DNA of 64,000 bases from Streptomyces sp. FIT100 (GCF_024584805.1 NZ_CP075715.1:5696526-5760525), one strand, 5' to 3'. Shown: positions 15,956 through 24,386, counted from the stretch's first letter. Translations and numbers: made by a program. Notes: a model not told the origin generated them from the letters alone.

Positions 15956-15967
15956 GGAGGGAAAGCG

Positions 15968-17401
15968 ATGGGTAGGACACTCGCGGAGAAGGTCTGGGAC
16001 GACCATGTCGTCCGGCGCGCCGAGGGCGAGCCCGACCTCCTCTTCATCGATCTGCACCTCCTGCACGAGGTGACCAGCCCCCAGGCGTTCGACGGCCTCC
16101 GCCAGAACGGCCGCCGGGTGCGGCGGCTCGACCTCACCATCGCGACCGAGGACCACAACACCCCCACCCTCGACATCGACAAGCCGATCGCCGACCCGGT
16201 CTCCCGCGCACAGTTGGAGACCCTGCGCAAGAACTGCGCCGAGTTCGGCGTCCGGCTGCACCCGCTGGGCGACGTCGAGCAGGGCGTCGTCCACGTCGTG
16301 GGACCGCAGCTGGGCCTGACCCAGCCCGGCACCACCGTGGTCTGCGGCGACTCCCACACGTCCACGCACGGCGCCTTCGGCGCGCTGGCGTTCGGCATCG
16401 GCACCTCCCAGGTGGAGCACGTGCTGGCCACCCAGACGCTGCCGCTGGCCCGTCCCAAGACCATGGCGATCACCGTCGAGGGCGAGCTGCCCGACGGCGT
16501 CACCGCCAAGGACCTGATCCTGGCGATCATCGCGAAGATCGGTACGGGCGGCGGCCAGGGGTACATCCTGGAGTACCGCGGCTCCGCCATCGAGAAGCTC
16601 TCGATGGAGGCCCGCATGACCATCTGCAACATGTCGATCGAAGCGGGCGCCCGCGCGGGCATGATCGCCCCCGACCAGACCACGTTCGACTACCTCCAGG
16701 GCCGCGACCACGCCCCCGAGGGCGAGGACTGGGACGCGGCGGTCGCGTACTGGAAGACGCTGCGCACCGACGACGACGCCGTCTTCGACGCCGAGGTCCT
16801 CATCGACGCCGCCGGACTCTCCCCGTTCGTCACCTGGGGCACCAACCCCGGCCAGGGTGCGCCGCTCTCCGCGAACGTCCCCGACCCGGCTTCGTACGAG
16901 GACGCTTCGGAGCGGCTCGCGGCCGAAAAGGCCCTGGAGTACATGGGGTTGACCGCCGGGCAGGCGCTGCGCGACATCGAGGTCGACACCGTCTTCGTAG
17001 GCTCCTGCACCAACGGCCGTATCGAGGACCTGCGCTCCGCGGCCTCGATCCTGGACGGCCGCAAAGTCGCCGACGGCGTACGGATGCTGGTCGTCCCCGG
17101 CTCCGTGCGGGTCGCGCTGCAGGCCGTCGAGGAGGGCCTGGACAAGGTCTTCAAGGGTGCCGGCGCCGAATGGCGGCACGCGGGCTGCTCGATGTGTCTG
17201 GGCATGAACCCCGACCAGCTGGCCCCCGGAGAGCGCTCCGCCTCCACCTCCAACCGCAACTTCGAGGGCCGGCAGGGCAAGGGCGGCCGCACCCACCTGG
17301 TCTCCCCGCAGGTCGCCGCCGCCACCGCGGTGCTGGGCCACCTGGCCTCGCCCGCCGATCTGTCCGACCAGTCCGCCGCCCGTACGCCCGCCGGAGTCTG
17401 A
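15968..17401 (+). CDS. leuC: 3-isopropylmalate dehydratase large subunit
   Basis: With LeuD, this 477-residue [4Fe-4S] aconitase-family subunit isomerises 2- to 3-isopropylmalate in leucine biosynthesis. Cluster-binding cysteines are visible in VGSCTNGR and in the HAGCSMCLGMN motif, and the SHTSTHGAFG active-site region is intact. The ATG at 15968 has GGAGGG seven bases upstream and matches the family start (MGRTLAEKVWDDHVV). leuD begins 6 bp after the stop, so the two form an operon. The divergent IclR regulator ndgR very likely controls it. Confidence 0.98.
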   Translation: MGRTLAEKVWDDHVVRRAEGEPDLLFIDLHLLHEVTSPQAFDGLRQNGRRVRRLDLTIATEDHNTPTLDIDKPIADPVSRAQLETLRKNCAEFGVRLHPLGDVEQGVVHVVGPQLGLTQPGTTVVCGDSHTSTHGAFGALAFGIGTSQVEHVLATQTLPLARPKTMAITVEGELPDGVTAKDLILAIIAKIGTGGGQGYILEYRGSAIEKLSMEARMTICNMSIEAGARAGMIAPDQTTFDYLQGRDHAPEGEDWDAAVAYWKTLRTDDDAVFDAEVLIDAAGLSPFVTWGTNPGQGAPLSANVPDPASYEDASERLAAEKALEYMGLTAGQALRDIEVDTVFVGSCTNGRIEDLRSAASILDGRKVADGVRMLVVPGSVRVALQAVEEGLDKVFKGAGAEWRHAGCSMCLGMNPDQLAPGERSASTSNRNFEGRQGKGGRTHLVSPQVAAATAVLGHLASPADLSDQSAARTPAGV

Positions 17402-17406
17402 ACACC

Positions 17407-18000
17407 ATGGAAGCCTTCACCACGCACACCGGCCGCGCCGTCCCGCTGCGCCGCTCCAACGTCGACACGGACCAGATCATCCCGGCCCACTGGCTGAAGA
17501 AGGTCACCCGCGACGGGTTCGAGGACGGGCTGTTCGAGGCCTGGCGCAAGAGCGACGACTTCATCCTCAACCGGCCCGAGCGCCAGGGTGCGACGGTCCT
17601 GGTCGCGGGCCCCGACTTCGGCACCGGCTCCTCCCGTGAGCACGCCGTCTGGGCGCTCCAGAACTACGGTTTCAAGGCCGTGATCTCCGCCCGCTTCGCC
17701 GACATCTTCCGTGGCAACTCGCTGAAGAACGGGCTGCTGACCGTGGTGCTGCCGCAGGAGACGGTCGACCGGCTCTGGGAGCTCACCGAGGCCGACCCGA
17801 CGGCCGACATCACCGTCGACTTGGAGGCCCGCCAGGTCCGCGCGACCGGCATCACCGCCGATTTCGAGCTCGACGAGAACGCTCGATGGAGGCTGTTGAA
17901 CGGCCTCGACGACATCAGCCTCACCCTTCAGAACGAAGCGGACATCGCCGCGTACGAGGCGTCCAGGCCGTCCTTCAAACCCCGCACAATTGAGGTCTGA
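17407..18000 (+). CDS. leuD: 3-isopropylmalate dehydratase small subunit
   Basis: This 197-residue swivelling-domain subunit completes the isopropylmalate isomerase with LeuC. The substrate loop motif GSSREHAVWAL and the N-terminal RSNVDTDQIIPA segment are intact, and the length is standard. It starts 6 bp after leuC, indicating co-translation, and is followed by a strong hairpin. Confidence 0.98.
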   Translation: MEAFTTHTGRAVPLRRSNVDTDQIIPAHWLKKVTRDGFEDGLFEAWRKSDDFILNRPERQGATVLVAGPDFGTGSSREHAVWALQNYGFKAVISARFADIFRGNSLKNGLLTVVLPQETVDRLWELTEADPTADITVDLEARQVRATGITADFELDENARWRLLNGLDDISLTLQNEADIAAYEASRPSFKPRTIEV

Positions 18001-18017
18001 GCAGCGCTTTTCCCGTC

Positions 18018-18049
18018 CTGCGCCCTCCACCGTCCGGTGGGGGGCGCAG
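18018..18049 (+). terminator. leuCD terminator
   Basis: A 15-bp stem with one G-U pair (18018-18032 with 18035-18049) lies 18 bp after the leuD stop. Confidence 0.7.
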
Positions 18050-18104
18050 TCGCTTGTTGAGACCCTGTCGGGCGACAACTCGCCTCAGATGGCACAATCG
18101 GTGC

Positions 18105-18332
18105 ATGGAAGGTGACAGCCAACTCGAGCTCTACGAGGCAGTCGCCGCCCGATTGAAGGAAGCGCACGCAAGGGTGCGTGCACTGCAAGTCCCGGAGGGC
18201 GTAAGGATGGCGCTGTCCCGGAAGCTGCTGGCCGTGACGGCCGTGGCGAAGCACGATCTCGCAGATGCCGCAAGGCGTCTGGACCGGTTGATGAAGGACC
18301 TCGATGAAGGTCGTTTCCCCCAAGGTGACTGA
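18105..18332 (+). CDS. Small conserved helical protein (75 residues)
   Basis: I do not recognise a named family for this protein. It is 75 residues, mostly predicted helix with alternating charge (LYEAVAARLKEAHARVRALQ, then KLLAVTAVAKHDLADAARRLDRLMKDLD), and could form a helical hairpin. It has no cysteines, signal or membrane segment. I took the ATG at 18105; no Shine-Dalgarno precedes it, and a CACAAT -10-like hexamer ends six bases before, so the mRNA may be leaderless. It is a single gene between leuCD and hupS. Codon use is typical of the genome. Confidence 0.75.
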   Translation: MEGDSQLELYEAVAARLKEAHARVRALQVPEGVRMALSRKLLAVTAVAKHDLADAARRLDRLMKDLDEGRFPQGD

Positions 18333-18422
18333 CCACCCGGCGGCTGGGCCGATATGTGGCTCCGCCGCGTGGCGCGACGGTCGACTTCGTTGCGGCACTA
18401 GGGTGATTAGCCCGTTTCGTGT

Positions 18423-18451
18423 TTGATTTGCGGTATATATCTGCCTAACGT
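18423..18451 (+). promoter_or_regulatory. Probable hupS promoter
   Basis: TTGATT (18423-18428), a 17-bp spacer and TAACGT (18446-18451) form a plausible sigma-70-type promoter about 50 bp before the hupS start, in a locally AT-rich stretch. Confidence 0.45.
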
Positions 18452-18502
18452 GCGAAAACGCTTGAACAGTTTCGTTCCGGCAATGTCTCCGAAGGGGAAG
18501 AC

Positions 18503-19123
18503 GTGAACAAGGCGCAGCTCGTAGAAGCGATTGCCGACAAGATGGGCGGCCGTCAGCAGGCCGCCGAGGCCGTCGACGCGGTACTCGACGCGATCGTCCG
18601 CGCGGTTGTCAGTGGCGACCGGGTTTCGGTCACCGGCTTCGGCTCGTTCGAGAAGGTCGACCGCCCGGCCCGCTACGCCCGCAACCCGCAGACGGGTGAG
18701 CGCGTGCGGGTCAAGAAGACCTCGGTGCCGCGCTTCCGCGCGGGCCAGGGCTTCAAGGACCTGGTCAGCGGCTCGAAGAAGCTCCCCAAGGGTGGCGAAG
18801 TCGCGGTCAAGAAGGCCCCGAAGGGCAGCCTCCAGGTCGCGGCGAAGAAGGCCGCCGCCAAGAAGGCCGTGGCCAAGAAGGCCGTGGCGAAGAAGGCGCC
18901 CGCGAAGAAGGTCACCGCCAAGAAGACCACGGCCAAGAAGGCCCCCGCGAAGAAGGTCACCGCGGCGGCGAAGAAGGCGACCGCCACCAAGAAGACCGCG
19001 ACGGCCAAGAAGACCGCGGCGAAGAAGGCCCCCGCGAAGAAGGCGGTCGCCAAGAAGGCGCCCGCGAAGAAGGCCACGGCGCGCAAGACCACCGCCAAGA
19101 AGGCCACCGCCCGCGCGAAGTAA
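18503..19123 (+). CDS. hupS: HU-family DNA-binding protein with lysine-rich tail
   Basis: This 206-residue protein joins an HU domain (residues 1 to about 95, with VTGFGSFEKVDRPARYARNPQTGE and the SVPRFRAGQGFKDLV end) to a tail of about 110 residues of KKA, AKK and PAKK repeats like eukaryotic histone H1. This two-part form is characteristic of actinobacterial HupS/HupB proteins; HupS in S. coelicolor is enriched in spore nucleoids. The GTG start follows AGGGGA. It is monocistronic with its own promoter and terminator. The tail is encoded by near-repetitive AAG-rich DNA that is prone to length variation. Confidence 0.96.
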   Translation: MNKAQLVEAIADKMGGRQQAAEAVDAVLDAIVRAVVSGDRVSVTGFGSFEKVDRPARYARNPQTGERVRVKKTSVPRFRAGQGFKDLVSGSKKLPKGGEVAVKKAPKGSLQVAAKKAAAKKAVAKKAVAKKAPAKKVTAKKTTAKKAPAKKVTAAAKKATATKKTATAKKTAAKKAPAKKAVAKKAPAKKATARKTTAKKATARAK

Positions 19124-19155
19124 GCAGCGCGGCACCACAGAGCCACTCACGCGAC

Positions 19156-19184
19156 GGGCCGGACTCCGCTGTGGAGTCCGGCCC
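19156..19184 (+). terminator. hupS terminator
   Basis: A perfect 12-bp stem (19156-19167 with 19173-19184) with a five-base loop lies 33 bp after the hupS stop. Confidence 0.8.
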
Positions 19185-19264
19185 GCGGCGCGTCCGCGTG
19201 TGCGTGGAGCCCCTGGGAGCCCGGCGTTCCCGGGGCCATGGCAGCCCCTCGTCCGGATCAGGCC

Positions 19265-19478
19265 CTAGGCCGTGTCTGACGAATCCCGCCTGGTGCGCGG
19301 CGTCCGGCACGCACTCCCCCGTAGCCCTTCGGGCACGGGAGGTGCCCCCACGCTGCGTTGTCGGAGTCATCCGAGTACGTCCAGTACGAGGATGATCCTC
19401 CGCCGTGCGATTGCACGCACCGGACGCCGCGCACCCCGCCCTGCGGGCGGACGGCGCCATTTGTCAGACACGACCTAG
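19265..19478. mobile_element. MITE-like element flanked by CTAG
   Basis: The terminal inverted repeats start CTAGG(C/T)CGTGTCTGAC and match at 21 of 25 positions. CTAG occurs at both borders (19265-19268 and 19475-19478), suggesting a 4-bp target duplication. The interior of about 206 bp has a further inverted repeat (GGCGTCCGG and CCGGACGCC) and no gene. It looks like a non-autonomous relative of an IS element with these ends. Confidence 0.65.
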
Positions 19479-19556
19479 CCAGGTCGTGTCTTCAAAGTCC
19501 CTCTGACCGGCGCCCGCCCTTCGGGCGGACGACGCCGCTTTGCGGACACTGCCTAG
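19475..19556. mobile_element. Second, shorter inverted-repeat remnant between CTAG sites
   Basis: This 82-bp segment shares its left CTAG with the neighbouring element and ends in CTAG at 19553-19556. Its ends (GTCGTGTCTTCAAAG and, inverted, CAGTGTCCGCAAAG) match only partly, so it may be a hybrid of two element ends. The right CTAG contains the stop codon of the next gene. Confidence 0.5.
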
Positions 19557-19756
19557 AGCGTCTGCAACGTCACCAGGGTGATGCGCAGGGCCTCGCCCTT
19601 GCCCTCCGTCTCGATACGGACCCGCTGCCCCGGCCGCAGCAGGCGCAGCCCGCCTGCGTCGAAGGCGGCGGCGTCGAAGTCCACGGGGGTGCCGTCGTCG
19701 AGCAGCACACTTCCGCTGCGGGTCGCTGAGTCGTACGTGTACGCGGTCGCCTGCAT
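19553..19756 (-). CDS. Small OB-fold/cold-shock-like protein (67 residues)
   Basis: This 67-residue protein resembles a minimal cold-shock or OB-fold: beta-strand-like segments RSGSVLLDDG, TPVDFDAAAF, RLLRPGQRVRIE and ALRITLVTL line up with a five-stranded barrel, but the aromatic RNP motifs of true Csp proteins are missing. Nucleic-acid binding is therefore only a possibility. The ATG follows no strong ribosome site. Its TAG stop lies inside the CTAG border of a MITE remnant, so downstream sequence and termination were replaced by that element. It is convergent with hupS and upstream of cofC on the other side. Confidence 0.65.
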   Translation of the reverse strand: MQATAYTYDSATRSGSVLLDDGTPVDFDAAAFDAGGLRLLRPGQRVRIETEGKGEALRITLVTLQTL

Positions 19757-19774
19757 GCCCCGAGCCTAACCGCC

Positions 19775-20428
19775 CTACTTCGTGTCGGAGCCGCCGCCCG
19801 GCAGCGGCAGGCTGGCACAACGCGCCGCCGTGTACGGCCCCACGCCCAGCTCCAGCGCGTCCCGCAGATCGCCGGCCGTGTCGACGTCCCGGCGCACCGA
19901 TTCGGCCCCCTCCATCACGATTTCCACGGCGCCGGAGCTCAAATGCCTGCTCCGGGAACGCCCGCCGAATGCCGGACGCAATTCCACGCCCGGAGCGGCC
20001 GACAGAAATGTCGTGCCAATTCCGGCGGAGTCCGCGAGGAAAGCACGCGGGAATTGCGAGGCCACCGCGAGCACCTGCGCCAATTCCGCCGCCCGCAGCG
20101 CCGGCAGATCCGCGTTGAGGGCCGCCACGGCCGCCCCCGGGCACACGGCGCGCACCGCGTCCGCCCCGTGCGCCAGTGCCGCGTTGAGGCCCGCTGCCGG
20201 GGCGTCCGGCACGATCCTGGCGCCCAGCACCGTCAGCTCCGCCGCGGCCAGCGGATCGTCCGTGACCACCGCCACACCCCGCACTGCCGGGCAGGACAGC
20301 GCCGCCGCCACCGTGTCCTGGGCGAAGGCCAGCGCGAACCGCGGGCGCATCGCCCCGCCCCCTGCCCCCGCCAGTCTGCTCTTCGCCAGCGAGAGAGGCT
20401 TCAGCGGAACCACCAGTGACCAGTGCAC
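19775..20428 (-). CDS. cofC: 2-phospho-L-lactate/phosphoenolpyruvate guanylyltransferase
   Basis: This 217-residue nucleotidyltransferase-fold protein matches CofC (FbiD), which couples GTP to 2-phospho-L-lactate or phosphoenolpyruvate in coenzyme F420 synthesis. The N-terminal VPLKPLSLAKSRL motif, AVVTDDP, ALNADLPAL and GTTFLSA segments are characteristic. I chose the GTG at 20428 (VHWSLVVPLKPL); the frame is open further upstream but without family similarity. No other F420 genes are in the window. It is divergent from plsC. Confidence 0.88.
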   Translation of the reverse strand: MHWSLVVPLKPLSLAKSRLAGAGGGAMRPRFALAFAQDTVAAALSCPAVRGVAVVTDDPLAAAELTVLGARIVPDAPAAGLNAALAHGADAVRAVCPGAAVAALNADLPALRAAELAQVLAVASQFPRAFLADSAGIGTTFLSAAPGVELRPAFGGRSRSRHLSSGAVEIVMEGAESVRRDVDTAGDLRDALELGVGPYTAARCASLPLPGGGSDTK

Positions 20429-20585
20429 GGCCCCATTGTCGCCTGCCCGCGCGGTGGCCCCGGGGGACTCGCTCCAGGCCGGGGCGTACGGTGTTCTCGA
20501 CAGACCAGGGGCATGGGGCGACACTTGACCCCCGGCAGCCAGGCTGCTGCCCCCAGCAGCCAGGTCATAGAGGAAGGGTGTACGA

Positions 20586-21338
20586 GTGTCCCGCCGCAGA
20601 ATCGGCTTCTGGTACCGCCTTGCGGCGGTCATCGCGAAACCGCCGTTGGTGGTTCTGTTCAAGCGGGACTGGCGAGGAATGGACCACATTCCGGCCGACG
20701 GCGGATTCATCACCGCCGTGAATCACAACTCGTATCTGGACCCGCTCTCCTACGCGCACTTCCAGTACAACACCGGACGCGTTCCCCGTTTCCTCGCGAA
20801 GGCCGGCCTTTTCAAGGGCTCGTTCGTCGGCACCATGCTGCGCGGCACCGGGCAGATCCCCGTCTACCGCGAGACGACCAACGCCCTGGACGCCTTCCGT
20901 GCCGCCGTCGACGCCATCGAGCGCGGCGAATGCGTCGCCTTCTACCCGGAGGGCACCCTCACCCGCGACCCCGATATGTGGCCCATGGCGGGCAAGACGG
21001 GCGCCGCGCGCGTCGCGCTGCTCACCAAGGCACCGGTCATCCCCGTCGCCCAGTGGGGCGCCAACCTGGCGGTGCCGCCGTACGCCGAGGAGAAGAAGTT
21101 CCGGCTGTTCCCCCGCAAGACGCTGATCGTGCAGGCCGGGCCGCCCGTCGACCTCTCCCGTTTCCACGGACTGGAGCCCACCCCCGAGGTGCTGCGCGAG
21201 GCCACCGAGACCATCATGGCTGCGATCACCTCGCTGCTGGAGGACGTACGCGGCGAGAAGGCACCCGCCGAGCCGTTCGACCACCGCAAGGCGCGGGCGG
21301 AACAGCGGCGCAAGGCCGCGGAGGAGGAAGCGAAGTGA
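20586..21338 (+). CDS. plsC: Lysophospholipid (1-acylglycerol-3-phosphate) acyltransferase
   Basis: This 250-residue membrane-associated PlsC-family acyltransferase probably makes phosphatidate for membrane lipids. The HX4D catalytic motif is NHNSYLDP (His47, Asp52) and the glycerolphosphate motif is FYPEGTLTRD. A hydrophobic N-terminus could anchor it to the membrane. The C-terminal 30 residues are charged and helical. The GTG start has AAGGG upstream. Its stop overlaps the gpsA start (GTGA), so both lipid-precursor genes are translated together. In some genomes such paralogues act on other acyl acceptors. Confidence 0.92.
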   Translation: MSRRRIGFWYRLAAVIAKPPLVVLFKRDWRGMDHIPADGGFITAVNHNSYLDPLSYAHFQYNTGRVPRFLAKAGLFKGSFVGTMLRGTGQIPVYRETTNALDAFRAAVDAIERGECVAFYPEGTLTRDPDMWPMAGKTGAARVALLTKAPVIPVAQWGANLAVPPYAEEKKFRLFPRKTLIVQAGPPVDLSRFHGLEPTPEVLREATETIMAAITSLLEDVRGEKAPAEPFDHRKARAEQRRKAAEEEAK

Positions 21339-22345
21339 CGGCTCCCACCAAGGTGGCGGTCTTCGGTACGGGGTCCTGGGGCACCGTCTTCGGCATGGTG
21401 CTCGCCGACGCGGGCTGCGAGGTGACCCTCTGCGGTCGCCGCGCCGAGCTCGCCGAGGCGATCAACACGACCCACACCAACCCCGACTATCTGCCGGGCA
21501 TCGAGCTCCCCGCCGGGCTGCGGGCCACCACCGACCCCGCCGAGGCCGCACGCGGCGCCGACTTCACCGTCCTCGCCGTGCCCTCGCAGACGTTGCGTGG
21601 GAACCTCGCCAAGTGGGCGCCCGTGCTGCCCTCGGACACCGTCCTCGTCTCGCTCATGAAGGGCATCGAACTCGGCACCGTGATGCGGATGAGCGAGGTG
21701 ATCGAGGAGGTCGCGAAGGTGCCGGCCGAGCGCGTCGCCGTCGTCACAGGCCCCAACCTCGCCAGGGAGATCGCCGGCCGGCAGCCCGCGGCCGCCGTGG
21801 TCGCCTCGCGCGACGAGTCGGTGGCCCAGCGTCTCCAGGCCGCCTGCATCACCCCGTACTTCCGTCCCTACACGAGCACCGACGTCGTCGGCTGCGAACT
21901 CGGGGGCGCGGTCAAGAACGTCATCGGCCTCGCCGTCGGCATCGCCGACGGTATGGGACTCGGCGACAACACCAAGGGCTCCCTGATCACCCGCGGTCTC
22001 GCCGAGACGACCCGCCTCGGCGCCGTCATGGGCGCGGACCCGATGACGTTCTCCGGGCTCGCGGGCCTGGGCGACCTGGTGGCGACCGCCTCGTCGCCGC
22101 TCTCGCGCAACCACACCTTCGGCATCAACCTCGGCCGCGGCATGACGCTCCAGGAGACCATCGCCGCGACCAAGCAGACCGCCGAGGGCGTCAAGTCCTG
22201 CGAGTCCGTACTGGATCTGGGCAGGCGCCACGGCGTCGACATGCCGATCACGGAGACGGTCGTCTCCATCGTCCACGAGGGCAAGCCGCCGGTGGTCGCG
22301 CTCAAGGAACTGATGTCCCGCCCGGCCAAGCCCGAACGGCACTGA
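21335..22345 (+). CDS. gpsA: Glycerol-3-phosphate dehydrogenase [NAD(P)+]
   Basis: This 336-residue enzyme reduces dihydroxyacetone phosphate to sn-glycerol-3-phosphate for phospholipid synthesis. The Rossmann motif GTGSWGT (residues 10-16), the MKGIE segment, and the catalytic lysine region (GGAVKNVIGLAVGIADG) are intact. The GTG start overlaps plsC by four bases and follows GAGGAGG. The plsC-gpsA coupling joins the supply of the backbone with its acylation. A strong hairpin follows the stop. Confidence 0.97.
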   Translation: MTAPTKVAVFGTGSWGTVFGMVLADAGCEVTLCGRRAELAEAINTTHTNPDYLPGIELPAGLRATTDPAEAARGADFTVLAVPSQTLRGNLAKWAPVLPSDTVLVSLMKGIELGTVMRMSEVIEEVAKVPAERVAVVTGPNLAREIAGRQPAAAVVASRDESVAQRLQAACITPYFRPYTSTDVVGCELGGAVKNVIGLAVGIADGMGLGDNTKGSLITRGLAETTRLGAVMGADPMTFSGLAGLGDLVATASSPLSRNHTFGINLGRGMTLQETIAATKQTAEGVKSCESVLDLGRRHGVDMPITETVVSIVHEGKPPVVALKELMSRPAKPERH

Positions 22346-22354
22346 CGGTGCCGC

Positions 22355-22391
22355 CCGCCCCGGGCCACGCCCCCGGGCGGGCCCGGGGCGG
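22355..22391 (+). terminator. gpsA terminator
   Basis: A 12-bp GC stem (22355-22366 with 22380-22391) begins 10 bp after the gpsA stop. No U-tract is present. Confidence 0.65.
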
Positions 22392-22459
22392 CCCGGTCGA
22401 CAGAAGGGGCGGGCGCGCCCCTTCGACGGCTGCAGGACGCAAGGTAGTCTCGTCGCGAT

Positions 22460-23632
22460 ATGAGCGAGAACCCCTCCCACAGCCCTGACCTCGCCCCCAC
22501 CACCGGCGAGGCGCGCCGCAAGCCGCGCGTCGCGGTCGTCTTCGGCGGCCGCAGCTCCGAGCACGCGATCTCCGTCGTGACGGCCGGCGCCGTGCTGCGC
22601 TCCATCGACCGCACCAAGTACGACGTGCTGCCCATCGGCATCACCACGGACGGCCGCTGGGCGCTGACCGCCGACGAGCCTGACCGGATGGCCATCGCCG
22701 ACCGGCAGCTGCCGTCCGTCGACGGCCTCGCCGAGTCCGCCGACGGCACCGTCGTCCTCTCCGTCGACCCGGCCAACCGCGAAGTGGTCTACAGCGAGCC
22801 GGGCTCCGTGCCCAAGGCCCTGGGCGACGTCGACGTCGTCTTCCCGATGCTGCACGGCCCGTACGGCGAGGACGGCACCCTGCAGGGCCTGCTGGAGCTC
22901 TCCGGCGTCCCGTACGTCGGCTCGGGCGTCCTCGCCTCGGCCGTCGGCCAGGACAAGGAGTACATGAAGCGGGTCTTCACCTCCTTCGGCCTGCCCGTCG
23001 GCCCGTACGTGACCATCCGGCCCCGCGAGTGGGAGCAGGATCCCTCCGCCGCCCGCAAGAAGATCGTCGACTTCGCCGGCGAGCACGGCTGGCCGCTCTT
23101 CGTGAAGCCCGCCCGCGCCGGCTCCTCCATCGGCATCACCAAGGTCGACGATCTCTCCGGTCTCGACGAGGCGATCGCCGAGGCGCAGCGCCACGACCCC
23201 AAGATCCTGGTCGAGTCGCTGCTGCGCGGCCGCGAGATCGAGTGCGGGGTGCTGGAGTTCGAGGACGGACCGCGCGCCAGCGTGCCCGCCGAGATCCCGC
23301 CCGTCAGCGCGCACGACTTCTACGACTTCGAGGCCAAGTACATCGACTCGGCCACAGGTCTCGTGCCCGCGCCGCTCACCGAGGAGCAGACCGCCGAGGT
23401 CCAGCGGCTCGCGGTCGAGGCGTTCGAGGCCGCCTCCTGCGAGGGGCTGGTCCGCGCGGACTTCTTCCTCACCGAGGACGGCGAGTTCGTGATCAACGAG
23501 ATCAACACCATGCCGGGCTTCACCCCGATCTCCATGTACCCGCGGATGTGGCAGGAGAGCGGGATCAGCTACCCGGAGCTCGTCGACCGACTGATCGAGG
23601 CGGCGCTGCGGCGCTCCACAGGGCTGCGCTGA
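22460..23632 (+). CDS. ddl: D-alanine-D-alanine ligase
   Basis: This 390-residue ATP-grasp enzyme joins two D-alanines for peptidoglycan. The N-terminal GGRSSEHAISVVTAG motif, the ATP-binding VKPARAGSSIGI segment and the metal-binding EINTMPGFTPISMYP region are intact. The ATG start has a TAGTCT hexamer 10 bases upstream and no clear Shine-Dalgarno, suggesting a leaderless transcript. I see nothing pointing to the D-Ala-D-Lac type; no vancomycin-resistance genes are adjacent. Confidence 0.97.
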   Translation: MSENPSHSPDLAPTTGEARRKPRVAVVFGGRSSEHAISVVTAGAVLRSIDRTKYDVLPIGITTDGRWALTADEPDRMAIADRQLPSVDGLAESADGTVVLSVDPANREVVYSEPGSVPKALGDVDVVFPMLHGPYGEDGTLQGLLELSGVPYVGSGVLASAVGQDKEYMKRVFTSFGLPVGPYVTIRPREWEQDPSAARKKIVDFAGEHGWPLFVKPARAGSSIGITKVDDLSGLDEAIAEAQRHDPKILVESLLRGREIECGVLEFEDGPRASVPAEIPPVSAHDFYDFEAKYIDSATGLVPAPLTEEQTAEVQRLAVEAFEAASCEGLVRADFFLTEDGEFVINEINTMPGFTPISMYPRMWQESGISYPELVDRLIEAALRRSTGLR

Positions 23633-23643
23633 CGCGCGGTCCC

Positions 23644-24126
23644 TCAGGGCCTCTCGGTGAACAGCGGCGGGACCGTCTTCGCGACCGGTCCCGCCAGCTC
23701 CGTCAGCGGGCCGAGGTCGTTGACGTACCGCCGTGCGAGCGTGACCTCCACATACGTCCTGCGATACGTGGTGGTGAGCCGGACGCTGTCGTCGCCGTGC
23801 TGCTCCAGCAGCCAGTTGACGCCGTTCACGTCCACCGCGTCCGATGCCGAATCACTCATCCCCGCGGGCCGGGGGACACCGCAGCGCAGTACGATCGCGG
23901 CGTCCCCCCACCCGGCGGTCAGCTCGGAACGAGGCTCGGGGTCCCTGCGGTCCTCTCCGGCCACGGACTCCGGCAGCGCCTTGTGCAGGGCACGGCACAG
24001 AGCCTTCTCCTCGGGAGGGGGAGCGGGAACCGTGATCGAAGCCTGCGCGTCCGTGGAGGAACAGCCCGGGGCGGTGAGCAGCACGGTGGCTGCTACGGGC
24101 AACGACAGAAGCCGGCGAGGGGACAT
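23644..24126 (-). CDS. DUF3515 lipoprotein
   Basis: This protein of about 160 residues belongs to the DUF3515 family of actinobacterial secreted proteins. The N-terminus is a signal peptide with a lipobox-like APGC (Cys22); proline at -3 is unusual, so lipidation is probable but not certain. The mature part carries a paired-cysteine pattern (ALCRAL and VLRCGVPRP) and a conserved NGVNWL motif. ATG at 24126 was chosen; a GTG directly upstream is equally possible. It is convergent with ddl. Function is unknown. Confidence 0.85.
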   Translation of the reverse strand: MSPRRLLSLPVAATVLLTAPGCSSTDAQASITVPAPPPEEKALCRALHKALPESVAGEDRRDPEPRSELTAGWGDAAIVLRCGVPRPAGMSDSASDAVDVNGVNWLLEQHGDDSVRLTTTYRRTYVEVTLARRYVNDLGPLTELAGPVAKTVPPLFTERP

Positions 24127-24152
24127 CACCGGCCAAGCGTAACCATCGGGGG

Positions 24153-24386
24153 CTACAGGTGAACGACGGGGCAGGTGAGCGTCCGCGTGATGCCGTCCAC
24201 TTGCTGGACCTTGGCGACCACCATGCGGCCCAGCTCGTCGACCGTGTCGGCCTGGGCACGCACGATCACGTCGTACGGACCCGTCACGTCCTCGGCCTGG
24301 ATCACCCCCGGGATCTTGGAGATGGTGTCGGCGACGGTCGACGCCTTGCCCACCTCGGTCTGAATAAGGATGTACGCCTGTACCAC
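24153..24386 (-). CDS. Lrp/AsnC-type RAM domain protein
   Basis: This 77-residue protein consists only of the Lrp/AsnC ligand-binding RAM domain (VQAYILIQTEVGKASTVADTI, the GPYDVIVRAQADTVDEL loop, TRTLTCPVV) and lacks the DNA-binding helix-turn-helix. Stand-alone RAM proteins form oligomers that bind amino acids. A GTG start with GGAGG upstream is clear. It is divergent from thiL, with 212 bp between them. A direct regulatory role is not expected without a partner. Confidence 0.9.
   Translation of the reverse strand: MVQAYILIQTEVGKASTVADTISKIPGVIQAEDVTGPYDVIVRAQADTVDELGRMVVAKVQQVDGITRTLTCPVVHL

Noticed and set aside
15809..15967. A leucine attenuator before leuC
   Set aside because: No leader peptide with leucine codons and no competing terminator were found; only one short hairpin is present.
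20523..20585. A promoter TTGACC for plsC
   Set aside because: No -10 hexamer lies at a suitable distance; the next TCATAG is more than 30 bp away.
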